This document shows, in pieces, positions 36,487 to 44,096 of a stretch of DNA of 64,000 bases. The first letter of the stretch is position 1. Every line of letters starts with the position of its first letter. The DNA is from Sphingopyxis sp. 2PD (GTDB lineage Bacteria > Pseudomonadota > Alphaproteobacteria > Sphingomonadales > Sphingomonadaceae): contig NZ_SCMU01000001.1 in assembly GCF_005503695.1 (NCBI RefSeq), forward strand, positions 62,001-126,000, read 5' to 3'. The notes beneath the pieces are model-generated. The model was not told the origin of the DNA. It did no database searches and was given only the letters and a program-made list of their open reading frames with translations. A program made the position numbers and the translations under genes.

Positions 36487-37443
36487 ATGAAAAAGATGTT
36501 CGGAGGGTTGCTGATCGCTGCGACGATCCTGACCCCCATTGCCCCGGCTGCCGCGCAGGCGTCAGGCGAGCGCATGCAATTGGCTCAGCGCGGCGACGGC
36601 GAGCGTGGCAACCGCGGCGACCGTGGACCGCGCGGGCCCGAAGTGCGCCGCGGTAACGGCGGCGGCGAAGCGCGCGTCCAGCGCCAGCAGAGCCAGCAGC
36701 CGCGCGCCGAGCGTGTGCAACGCAGCGAGATACGCCAGCAGCGCAGCGAGGCGCGTCAGCAACAGCGCGCCAATGATCCCCAGCGACAGGCGCAACGCCA
36801 GCAGTGGCAGCAGCAGCGTGCAGACGGACAGCGCGAGGTGCGCCAGGGCGGCGCCTATGACCGGAACAACGACGGGCGCCTTGACCGCCGTTGGGATCGC
36901 AATCGCAACGGTCAGGTCGATCAGCGTTACGATCGCAACGACAACAATCGTGTCGATCGCCGTTACGACCGCAATCGCGACGGCGACCTTGATCGCCGCT
37001 GGGATCGCAACAACAACAATCGCATCGACCAGCGCGACCGGCGTTACGACCGCAATCGCGACGGCCAGATCGACCGGCGCTACGATCGCAACAACAACGA
37101 CCGCGTCGATCGTCGCTACGACAATCGCCGGAACAACTGGAACCGCTCGTGGCGCGACGATCGCCGCTACAACTGGCGCGACCATCGCCAGCGCTATCGC
37201 AGCCACTACCGCCTGCCGGCCTATTATTCGCCGTACCGCAACCACCGCTACACGCGGTTCAGCATCGGGTTCAGCCTGGGTTCGCTATTCTATGGCAGCC
37301 GCTACTGGATCAACGATCCCTGGTATTACCGCCTGCCGCCGGCATACGATGGCTATCGCTGGATCCGTTATTACAACGACGCGATCCTCGTCGATACGTA
37401 CAACGGCCAGGTCGTCGACGTGATCTACGATTTCTTCTGGTAA
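36487..37443 (+). CDS. RcnB-like exported protein with EF-hand-like tandem repeats
   Basis: The 318-residue protein has a signal peptide (ending PAAAQA), a long Arg/Gln-rich region, about seven tandem 12-residue repeats (see 36856-37133) and a C-terminal RcnB domain with the typical Tyr/Trp-rich end (DGYRWIRYYNDAILVDTYNGQVVDVI). Repeats such as YDRNNDGRLDRR place Asp and Asn like an EF-hand loop (DxNxDGxxD), so they may bind calcium or another metal. RcnB of E. coli is a periplasmic protein of nickel/cobalt homeostasis. I chose ATG at 36487 over a TTG at 36472 because only this gives a normal signal peptide. Confidence 0.85.
   Translation: MKKMFGGLLIAATILTPIAPAAAQASGERMQLAQRGDGERGNRGDRGPRGPEVRRGNGGGEARVQRQQSQQPRAERVQRSEIRQQRSEARQQQRANDPQRQAQRQQWQQQRADGQREVRQGGAYDRNNDGRLDRRWDRNRNGQVDQRYDRNDNNRVDRRYDRNRDGDLDRRWDRNNNNRIDQRDRRYDRNRDGQIDRRYDRNNNDRVDRRYDNRRNNWNRSWRDDRRYNWRDHRQRYRSHYRLPAYYSPYRNHRYTRFSIGFSLGSLFYGSRYWINDPWYYRLPPAYDGYRWIRYYNDAILVDTYNGQVVDVIYDFFW
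36856..37133 (+). repeat. 36-bp tandem repeats inside the RcnB-like gene
   Basis: About seven 36-base units encode a 12-residue motif of the form (Y/W)DRNxDGxxDxR; one unit is extended by three residues (RIDQRDRRYDRN). The units differ at several bases, so the array is not recent. Confidence 0.85.
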
Positions 37444-37471
37444 GTCCTTTCGATTACCCGAAGACAAACTT

Positions 37472-37501
37472 GAGGGGCCGACCCACTCGGCCCCTCTTTT
37501 T
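37472..37501 (+). terminator. Rho-independent terminator of the RcnB-like gene
   Basis: GAGGGGCCGA (37472-37481) pairs perfectly with TCGGCCCCTC (37487-37496), loop of five bases, then TTTTT. Confidence 0.92.
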
Positions 37502-37544
37502 ATGCGTAGCGCGTCGCGTCCGCCCGATTGCGGACGTGTCTTCT

Positions 37545-37653
37545 CCCCTCCCTTTTAGGGAGGGGCTTGGGGGTGGGTAGCCGCCGAAGGCGGCATTCTG
37601 CCTCGGCTCGCTTCGCTCGTACCCACCCCTAACCCCTCCCTGGAAGGGAGGGG
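37545..37653. repeat. Composite palindromic element with two GC-rich hairpins
   Basis: Two similar hairpins, CCCCTCCC/GGGAGGGG at 37545-37565 and at 37633-37653, bracket inner complementary arms (GGGGGTGGGTA near 37570 and TACCCACCCC near 37620). The whole can fold into a cruciform. It is of a different family from the element at 31164. Confidence 0.75.
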
Positions 37654-37781
37654 AATGGCTTAAAACCACCCCATATCCGCGCCCGTCGATCTACGGCTGG
37701 CCCGACCGGTTCACCCACCCTTTCCCCTTGCCGTCCACGGCCCGACGCGTCACGATGCCGGATCAGGACAGGGGAATCTTC

Positions 37782-39053
37782 ATGCGAAAATACGGAATGC
37801 TTGCGGCGCTCACGCTGGCGCTGCTTGGCACCGCGGCGAACGCCAAGACCACGGTCATCTATGCCGGGCGCGTCATCACCGATGCCGACAAGCCTGCGCA
37901 AGGACCATCGACGATCGTCATCACCGATGACCGCATCACGTCGATCACCACAGGCCGGAGCGCCCCGCCCGCCGATGCGACCGTCGTCGATCTGGGCGAC
38001 AAGACGCTGCTTCCCGGGCTCATCGACCTGCACGTCCACCTGACCGGCGACCCCGGCGAAGATTTCCGCAGCGCAGCGGTCGAGCCCAACGAATGGGGCG
38101 TCGTCGTCGGGGTGAAGAACGCCGGCATCACGCTGCGCGCCGGGTTCACCACGGTGCGCGAGGCGGGATCGGCGCAATACACCGCTTACTCGCTGCGCCG
38201 CGGCACCGCCGCGGGCTTCATCACCGGGCCGCGGATCATCGCCGCCGGTCCGGCGCTGTCGATCATCGGCGGGCATGGCGACATCACCGGCTTTCGCGAA
38301 GACGTTCATGATGTGCTCGATCAGGGCTATACCTGCACCGGCGCGCTCGAATGCGCCGAAAAGGTCCGCAAGGCATCACGCGCGGGCGCCGACATCATCA
38401 AGATTACCGCAACCGGCGGCGTGCTGTCGCAGCAGGGGCGCGGGCTGGAGGGGCATTTCACGAGCCCCGAGTTACAAAGCATTGCCGACACCGCCCACTC
38501 GCTGGGACTGAAAGTCATGGCGCACGCCCATGGCGCGCGCGGGATCGAGGCGGCGGCGGCGGCCGGGATCGACACGATCGATCATGGCACCTTTGCCGAT
38601 GATGCGGCGCTGAAGGTGATGAAGGCGAAGGGCACTTATCTGGTCCCGACCCTGATGGCGTTCGAGGGAATCCGCGAGCGGCTCGGCAAGGGTGTTTATA
38701 CCGCGACGGTCGAGGAAAAGGTCCGCATGACGCTGGGCAGCGTCGGCAAGGCCGTAACGCGCGCCAAGGCGATGGGCGTCCCCGTCGCCTTTGGCACCGA
38801 CGCCGGGGTGTTCGAACATGGCCGCAACGGCGGCGAATTTGCGCTGCTGGTCAAGGCGGGTCTGACCCCGCGCGAGGCGCTCGCGAGCGCGACCACCGTC
38901 GCCGCCAAGGCGTTGTCGATGGAGGGCGAGATCGGCCGCATCGCACCCGGCCTGTCGGCGGACATGATCGCGGTCAGCGGTGACCCGCTTGCCGATGTCA
39001 CGGCGCTGGAAAAGGTCGACTGGGTGATGGTGCGCGGGCGGGTTGCGGATTGA
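37782..39053 (+). CDS. Exported amidohydrolase, imidazolonepropionase/prolidase-like
   Basis: The 423-residue protein has a signal peptide (ending TAANA) and a complete metal-dependent amidohydrolase site: HVH in LIDLHVHLTG, a Lys in DIIKITATGGV (probably carboxylated), His in MAHAHG and DTIDHGTF, and Asp in FGTDAGV. Relatives include Xaa-Pro dipeptidases and enzymes that hydrolyse organophosphates or mycotoxins, so the substrate is open. ATG at 37782 follows GGGGAATCTTC. It is a single gene converging with the GGDEF-EAL gene. Unlike the D-aminoacylase in this window it has its N-terminal HxH motif. Confidence 0.9.
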   Translation: MRKYGMLAALTLALLGTAANAKTTVIYAGRVITDADKPAQGPSTIVITDDRITSITTGRSAPPADATVVDLGDKTLLPGLIDLHVHLTGDPGEDFRSAAVEPNEWGVVVGVKNAGITLRAGFTTVREAGSAQYTAYSLRRGTAAGFITGPRIIAAGPALSIIGGHGDITGFREDVHDVLDQGYTCTGALECAEKVRKASRAGADIIKITATGGVLSQQGRGLEGHFTSPELQSIADTAHSLGLKVMAHAHGARGIEAAAAAGIDTIDHGTFADDAALKVMKAKGTYLVPTLMAFEGIRERLGKGVYTATVEEKVRMTLGSVGKAVTRAKAMGVPVAFGTDAGVFEHGRNGGEFALLVKAGLTPREALASATTVAAKALSMEGEIGRIAPGLSADMIAVSGDPLADVTALEKVDWVMVRGRVAD

Positions 39054-39065
39054 TTTGCCATAGAT

Positions 39066-39078
39066 CGTCATCCCGGCG
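39066..39078. repeat. Half-arm of the 33705 repeat family
   Basis: CGTCATCCCGGCG matches the first 13 bases of the 27-bp arm at 33705. It lies between two convergent genes and has no matching second arm, so it looks like a remnant. Confidence 0.5.
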
Positions 39079-39086
39079 CAGGGTGT

Positions 39087-41786
39087 TTAAGCAGCCCGCC
39101 GCACCCGCCCGCGCGCCGCTACCCCCGTTTTCGGCCCCAGCAGTGCGTCCAGATCGATCGCCTCCGCGAATTTGACTCCGACGCGATTGCCCGCCGACCA
39201 GCGCGCCTCGGCATCGAATGCCTGATCGGCGCCGAACTCCAGCGTCAGCGGCGTGCCCGGCGGCACATTCCACAATCCCTCGACCAGCGCGCCGCGCGGC
39301 GACATGTTGCGGACGATCGCTTCATATTGATGCCCGCCGCTCGCGACCTGGATCGTCCGAAAGATCGTGGTCCGCGGCTCGCGCGCGCATTTATAGCCCT
39401 GCGCTTCGACCCGCCCGCCGCCATCGCGCAGCAGCGCGAGAACCTCGGCCAGATCCATCGGGCGCCCGTAGATATAGCCCTGGACGTGGCTGCACCCCAG
39501 CCCGCGGATCAGCGCCAGATCGTCATGCGTCTCGACCCCCTCGGCGGTCGTTTCCATCTTGAGTGCGGTGGCGAGCCCGACGATCGACGAAATGATCGCG
39601 CCGTTCATGCTGCTGGGGTCGGCGGCGCCCAGGACAAAGCTCTGGTCGATCTTGATCTTGTCGAACGGCGCCTTCTTCAAATAGCCGAGCGCCGAATAGC
39701 CGGTGCCGAAATCGTCGAGCGCCAGCCGCACGCCGGTACGCTTCAATTTCTGGAACATCGCCAGATTTTCGGGACTCTCGTCGAGGAACACGCCCTCGGT
39801 AATTTCCAGCTCGAGCTGTTCGGGGCGAATCCCCGCCGCCGACACCGCGCTCAGGATCGTCGCGGGCAATTTCTCGTTGGCGAACTGGCGCGGCGACACG
39901 TTGACCGCGACGCGGTACCCCGGACCGAGCAGAGCGATGCTCGCGCAGGCGGTGCGGATGATCCATTCGCCGATCGGCACGATCAGGTTCGATTCCTCGG
40001 CGATCGGAATGAATTTCGACGGGCTGATCATCCCGTCGCGCGCGTGGTGCCAGCGGATCAGCGCTTCAAAGCCGGTGATCCGCTCGCTGCTGACGTCGAC
40101 GATCGGCTGATACAACAACCGCAGCTCGTCCTTGACCAGCGCGTCGCGCAGCGCGTCCTCGATCGCCTTTCGCTCGCTCGCCTGATTATGCATCGCGTCG
40201 GCATAGAAACGATAGACGCCGCGCCCGGCATCCTTGGCGGCATAAAGTGCGAGGTCGGCATTGCGGACCAGCGCCGACGCCGAAACCCCTTGCCCCTCCG
40301 ACACCGCGATGCCGACCGAACAGCCGATACGGACCTGCTCGCCCTCGATTGAAAAGGGCTTGGCGAGGCTCAGGATAATCGCATTGGCGATCCCGGCCAG
40401 TTTTTCGGGCTGGCTCAGCTGCGGCACGACGATCTGGAACTCGTCGCCGCCAAGCCGCCCGACCTGCCCCTTGTCGCCGACGATCTGGGTCAATCGTCCC
40501 GCGACCTGTTGCAGCAACTGGTCGCCGACCGGATGGCCGAGCGTGTCGTTGACCGCCTTGAACCGGTCGAGATCCATCAGCAGCAGCGCGCACGGCTGCG
40601 GCTGGCCGATATGGCTCTTCAACGCGCGTTCGAGCAGGTCGGTGATGTGCGGCCGGTTCGCGAGCCCGGTGAGCGTGTCGTAACGTGCAAGCTGGTTGAT
40701 CTCGCGCTCCGACCGTTTCTTGTCGGTCAGGTCGGTGCCGCTGCCGCGAAACCCCTGGAAATTGCCAAGTTCGTTGCTGATCGGCTGGCCCGAGATCGAC
40801 CACCAGCGTTCTTCGCCCGCAACCGCCGCCTGCACCGTCAATTCCTTGAACGGGGTGCGCGACGACAGGCTGAAGCCCAGCGTGCGCTCCTCATTTTCGT
40901 CGTTGCCGATGCGTTTGCGGATGATGTCGGTGAACGGCTGGCCGAGCAGTTCCGACACCGGACGCCCCAGCCGCGCCGCGATCGTCGCCGAGATATAGAC
41001 CAACTGGCCATGACGGTCGGTTTCCCAGAACCAGCCGCGTCCGGCGCGTTCGAAATCGCGCATCAGGTTGAGCGCCCGTTGCTGGTCGCTGACCGACAAT
41101 CGCGCCTCGCGCGTTGCCCGACGCTGGTGGCGAATATCTTCGCGCATCATCACGATCAGCAGGGCGAGAAAGACACAGCCCGCCATCGCAAAGGGCCACG
41201 ACGCGATACCCATTGCGCCCCCCAGCGCGGTCGCACCGGCAAAGGCGAAAAAGGCAGGACGTGCAATCGCGGCCGCCGATGCCGCGACGAGCAGGGACCC
41301 GATCTGAATCGCGGTGAAGGCGTCAAAGCTGTGGCGACCGTCGGATATCGCGACCGCGGCGAACATCGCGGCGGCGTTGAGCAAACTGCCCAGCAGGATC
41401 AGCGCCATGCTCGCCGCCACCAGCCCCCGCAATCTTTGTTGCAGCGCGGGGCTCGGGCGCCGCATCATCTGGCCGACCACCGTCAACACCAGGTCGAAAA
41501 ACAGTCCCACCGCCATGACCAGCCATTGCAGCGGCTGATCCAGAAACCCGGCGACCCCCGGCACAAATGCAAAGGTGAAAAACGCCAGAACCCGGCCGAT
41601 GAGGACATAATGCCACAGCTGGGCGACGCGCAGCAGTCGCGTGACGAATTCGGGTGAATCAAAGATCGATTCGCCCGTCGTCACGTCGCCGACCGTTGGC
41701 CGGATGATGCTACGCCGATCCCCCAATGTCCCGCTTGTCCTGCTCGTCTGGTCCGTCCGGTGCAGTGGCCGGATAGGGGTTGCCAA
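39087..41786 (-). CDS. Membrane PAS-GGDEF-EAL-PilZ protein of cyclic di-GMP signalling
   Basis: The protein (up to 899 residues) has about six N-terminal membrane helices (60-215), a PAS domain (about 245-360), a GGDEF domain with intact GRLGGDEF, an EAL domain with intact GFEALIRW, NVSPRQF, EITEG, DDFGTGYS and AEGVET, and a C-terminal PilZ-like domain (REPRT and RNMSPRGALVE). It could make, break and sense cyclic di-GMP. The GGDEF domain has no RxxD inhibitory site. The start is uncertain: a TTG at 41786 gives the longest form and a GTG at 41684 is also possible; neither has a good ribosome site. It is divergent from the desaturase gene. Confidence 0.92.
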   Translation of the reverse strand: MATPIRPLHRTDQTSRTSGTLGDRRSIIRPTVGDVTTGESIFDSPEFVTRLLRVAQLWHYVLIGRVLAFFTFAFVPGVAGFLDQPLQWLVMAVGLFFDLVLTVVGQMMRRPSPALQQRLRGLVAASMALILLGSLLNAAAMFAAVAISDGRHSFDAFTAIQIGSLLVAASAAAIARPAFFAFAGATALGGAMGIASWPFAMAGCVFLALLIVMMREDIRHQRRATREARLSVSDQQRALNLMRDFERAGRGWFWETDRHGQLVYISATIAARLGRPVSELLGQPFTDIIRKRIGNDENEERTLGFSLSSRTPFKELTVQAAVAGEERWWSISGQPISNELGNFQGFRGSGTDLTDKKRSEREINQLARYDTLTGLANRPHITDLLERALKSHIGQPQPCALLLMDLDRFKAVNDTLGHPVGDQLLQQVAGRLTQIVGDKGQVGRLGGDEFQIVVPQLSQPEKLAGIANAIILSLAKPFSIEGEQVRIGCSVGIAVSEGQGVSASALVRNADLALYAAKDAGRGVYRFYADAMHNQASERKAIEDALRDALVKDELRLLYQPIVDVSSERITGFEALIRWHHARDGMISPSKFIPIAEESNLIVPIGEWIIRTACASIALLGPGYRVAVNVSPRQFANEKLPATILSAVSAAGIRPEQLELEITEGVFLDESPENLAMFQKLKRTGVRLALDDFGTGYSALGYLKKAPFDKIKIDQSFVLGAADPSSMNGAIISSIVGLATALKMETTAEGVETHDDLALIRGLGCSHVQGYIYGRPMDLAEVLALLRDGGGRVEAQGYKCAREPRTTIFRTIQVASGGHQYEAIVRNMSPRGALVEGLWNVPPGTPLTLEFGADQAFDAEARWSAGNRVGVKFAEAIDLDALLGPKTGVAARGRVRRAA

Positions 41787-41873
41787 TTCCTTACCGCGGG
41801 CCGCTCGTTAACCCCGTTACTGTGCCAAAATGGATGCTATTCCGTTTCGCATCGCAACTTGTTATAGAGCCGC

Positions 41874-42905
41874 ATGCCCGCCGTCCGCCTGCTCCCGCCC
41901 GACCGTTTTTTCGACCGCAACCAATGGGCGGCGATCACCACCGCGTCGCGCTGGCGCGGAATCTGGCTGGTTGCCCATGCATGGATCGTCAGCATCGCGC
42001 TGGTGGGGCTGGCCGCATGGTCGCACAATCCGCTGGCGTGGCTGGCCGCGATCGTCTTCGTCGGCGGGCGCCAGCTTGGCCTCGCGATATTGATGCACGA
42101 CGCGGCGCACGGCCTGTTGCACCCGGTGCGCAAGACCAACAATTTCCTGGGCCAATGGCTGACCGGCGCCGCGATCGGGTCCGACCTCATCGCCTATCGG
42201 ACCTATCATCTTCAGCACCACAAATTCACCCAACAGGCCGAAGATCCCGACCTGGCGCTGTCGAAGCCCTTCCCCACCACCCGCGCCAGTCTGGGCCGCA
42301 AGATAGTGCGCGACCTGACCGGCCAGACCTTTTTCAAGCAGCGCATCGCACAATTCGGCTTCGCGCTTATCGGGCTGAAGGCGATGCTGCGCGGCGAAAC
42401 CGCCGAAAAGGGCCGCGCCAGCACCACCGCCGGGACACCGTTCAACAAGCAATCGGATGACGGCGTGACGTCACCGACGGTCGATGTTGCGGGCGCGATG
42501 GCGGTGGCGCGCGCGGTCGGGCGCTTCCTGCTTGTCCAGGCGGTGCTGCTCGCGGCGTCGCTCGCGCTCTACGGCTGGACGCCCTACCTGCTCTGGCTCG
42601 CGGGGCTGGCGACGACCTTCCAGCTTTACCTGCGCATCCGCAATATCGCCGAACATGCCTGTACGGCCACCGGTAGCGACGATCCCTTCACCCATGCCCG
42701 CACCACGCACTCCGGCTGGCTCGCGCGCACGACGGTCGCGCCATATTGGGTGAATTATCACGCGGAACACCATCTGTTCATGGGGGTGCCCTGCTATCGG
42801 CTGGCACAGGTTCACGCGATGCTGGGGCGCGCCGGGCGCCATGAAGCGATGACGATCGCACCCGGTTACGCCGCGGTGCTGCGGCAGGTGACGGCGAAGG
42901 CGTGA
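41874..42905 (+). CDS. Fatty acid desaturase-family membrane protein
   Basis: The 343-residue protein has the three histidine boxes of membrane di-iron desaturases: HDAAHG, HLQHH and HAEHH, with four or more membrane helices. The family includes acyl-lipid desaturases and carotenoid ketolases/hydroxylases. There are no carotenoid genes nearby, so lipid desaturation is the more likely role. The start at 41874 is the first ATG in frame after a weakly AT-rich stretch. It is transcribed alone, divergent from the GGDEF-EAL gene. Confidence 0.88.
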   Translation: MPAVRLLPPDRFFDRNQWAAITTASRWRGIWLVAHAWIVSIALVGLAAWSHNPLAWLAAIVFVGGRQLGLAILMHDAAHGLLHPVRKTNNFLGQWLTGAAIGSDLIAYRTYHLQHHKFTQQAEDPDLALSKPFPTTRASLGRKIVRDLTGQTFFKQRIAQFGFALIGLKAMLRGETAEKGRASTTAGTPFNKQSDDGVTSPTVDVAGAMAVARAVGRFLLVQAVLLAASLALYGWTPYLLWLAGLATTFQLYLRIRNIAEHACTATGSDDPFTHARTTHSGWLARTTVAPYWVNYHAEHHLFMGVPCYRLAQVHAMLGRAGRHEAMTIAPGYAAVLRQVTAKA

Positions 42906-42909
42906 CCCC

Positions 42910-43083
42910 CTTCCCCCTTGATGGGGGAAGGATACGCAGCCTTGGCCGCGTAGCGGCATAGGCGAAGTTGGATGGGGGTGATGGTGCATCCATATGGCGT
43001 CATCTCGGCCGAGAGCCCACCCCCGCCGCTGCGACTAAGCCAGCAAGCTGGCAAGTCTCGCTGCCTCCCCCATCAAGGGGGAG
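42910..43083. repeat. Palindromic element bounded by two hairpins, between convergent genes
   Basis: Left hairpin CTTCCCCC/GGGGGAAG (42910-42930) and right hairpin CTCCCCC/GGGGGAG (43065-43083) are inverted copies of one another, including the loop (TTGAT and ATCAA). Between them are further GC-rich inverted segments. It fills the gap between desaturase and asparaginase. Confidence 0.7.
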
Positions 43084-43091
43084 AAAAGCGG

Positions 43092-43577
43092 CTATTGCGC
43101 GACGAACCGCGCCCCCGCCCGATCCTTCACCGTTGTCGCCGGGTCAAAGATCATCCCGTTCATCGCGATATAGACCCCCGGCGGCAAAATCTGCGCCGCG
43201 GCCAAGGCAAAGCCGACGTTGAATTCGGCGTCGCTGGCGCGCACCGATGCCGGCTGCATCGCGCCGGTCATCACGATCGTCTTGCCCGCGATGCCCGCCA
43301 GCATCCGGCCGGTGACGACCATGGTATCGGTGCCATGGGTGACCAGGATGTGCGAAGCCTCGCTATTCTCGACCGCCGCGCGGATCGCGGCACGGTCGGC
43401 GTCGTCCAGTTCCAGGCTGTCCTTGCGCATCAACTGCGTCACGCGGTGCGGGACATGGACATTATTCTCGCGCAGCAAATCGGGGATCGCCGTCGGCCCG
43501 ATCTGGAATTCGGACAGCGCGTCAAAATAGACCTTGTCGATCGTCCCGCCGGTGGTGAAAATTTCGATCATGCGCAT
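43092..43577 (-). CDS. One-domain asparaginase-family protein
   Basis: The 161-residue protein corresponds to only the N-terminal domain of L-asparaginase. Both catalytic threonine motifs are present (FTTGGTIDK and THGTDTM) and the end (NGMIFDP) matches the end of that domain. The usual C-terminal domain, about 150 residues, is missing and does not follow in another frame. Similar short proteins exist in other proteobacteria. The start at 43577 (MRMIEIF) overlaps the DUF3291 stop; 43571 is an alternative. Its substrate is uncertain; asparagine or another amide is inferred from the fold. Confidence 0.85.
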   Translation of the reverse strand: MRMIEIFTTGGTIDKVYFDALSEFQIGPTAIPDLLRENNVHVPHRVTQLMRKDSLELDDADRAAIRAAVENSEASHILVTHGTDTMVVTGRMLAGIAGKTIVMTGAMQPASVRASDAEFNVGFALAAAQILPPGVYIAMNGMIFDPATTVKDRAGARFVAQ

Positions 43578-44053
43578 TCGTCCTGCACCGGCGACGCCGG
43601 GGTGCCGTCGGGCGCGGCGAAGGGCTGTTTGAATGAGAAAGCGGTTGGCGTCGGGCCGTTGGCGGCGAGACTGTCGATCCGCGCCATGCCTTCGGCCACG
43701 GTGGGCCGATGCCCGGCGGGAACCCACCACAGCGCCTGAAACACATCGATGTGATCGAACCACTCCTTGCGCCGACGCATGATCGCCAGATGTTCGGGTG
43801 CGCGATAAACGAACGCCGCCAGCGCATCGACGTCGCGCCAAACCGACATGTTGGCGATGACGTGCGGATCGTCGGTCACGGCAACGTCGGTCGCGTCATT
43901 GCCATCACCGACCAGCCGCCAGACAAAGCCGTCGCTTGCCTCGGCAATCGCGTTCACCGCATCGAGCGCGTCCATGAAATCGCGGTTGGCGACATGATCA
44001 GCGGGCAGGCGAAAACGCGCGATATTGATCTGCGCCAACTCATAAGCCGCCAT
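43568..44053 (-). CDS. DUF3291 protein
   Basis: The 161-residue protein matches the DUF3291 family (dimeric alpha-beta barrel fold): LAQINIARFRLP at the start, FVWRLVGDGNDATD and WKEWF-like FRRRKEWFDHID followed by LWWVPAGHRP. No function is established; some relatives resemble monooxygenases of the antibiotic-synthesis type. The ATG at 44053 has GGGAGG six bases upstream. It overlaps the asparaginase start, so the two are co-translated. Confidence 0.85.
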   Translation of the reverse strand: MAAYELAQINIARFRLPADHVANRDFMDALDAVNAIAEASDGFVWRLVGDGNDATDVAVTDDPHVIANMSVWRDVDALAAFVYRAPEHLAIMRRRKEWFDHIDVFQALWWVPAGHRPTVAEGMARIDSLAANGPTPTAFSFKQPFAAPDGTPASPVQDECA

Positions 44054-44096
44054 GCAGTCCTCCCAATAATTCCCGTTCGCATCCAACCGACAAAGT

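Larger units (their letters stand above)
37444..37781. other. 338-base intergenic region with terminator and repeat
   Basis: It holds the terminator of the RcnB-like gene (37472-37501), a palindromic element (37545-37653) and about 125 bases before the amidohydrolase start, including GGGGA seven bases before its ATG. I see no gene in it. Confidence 0.7.

Noticed and set aside
36856-37133. Regular 36-bp repeats that could suggest a CRISPR array
   Set aside because: There are no spacers, units diverge, and the repeats stay in frame inside a clear protein-coding gene.
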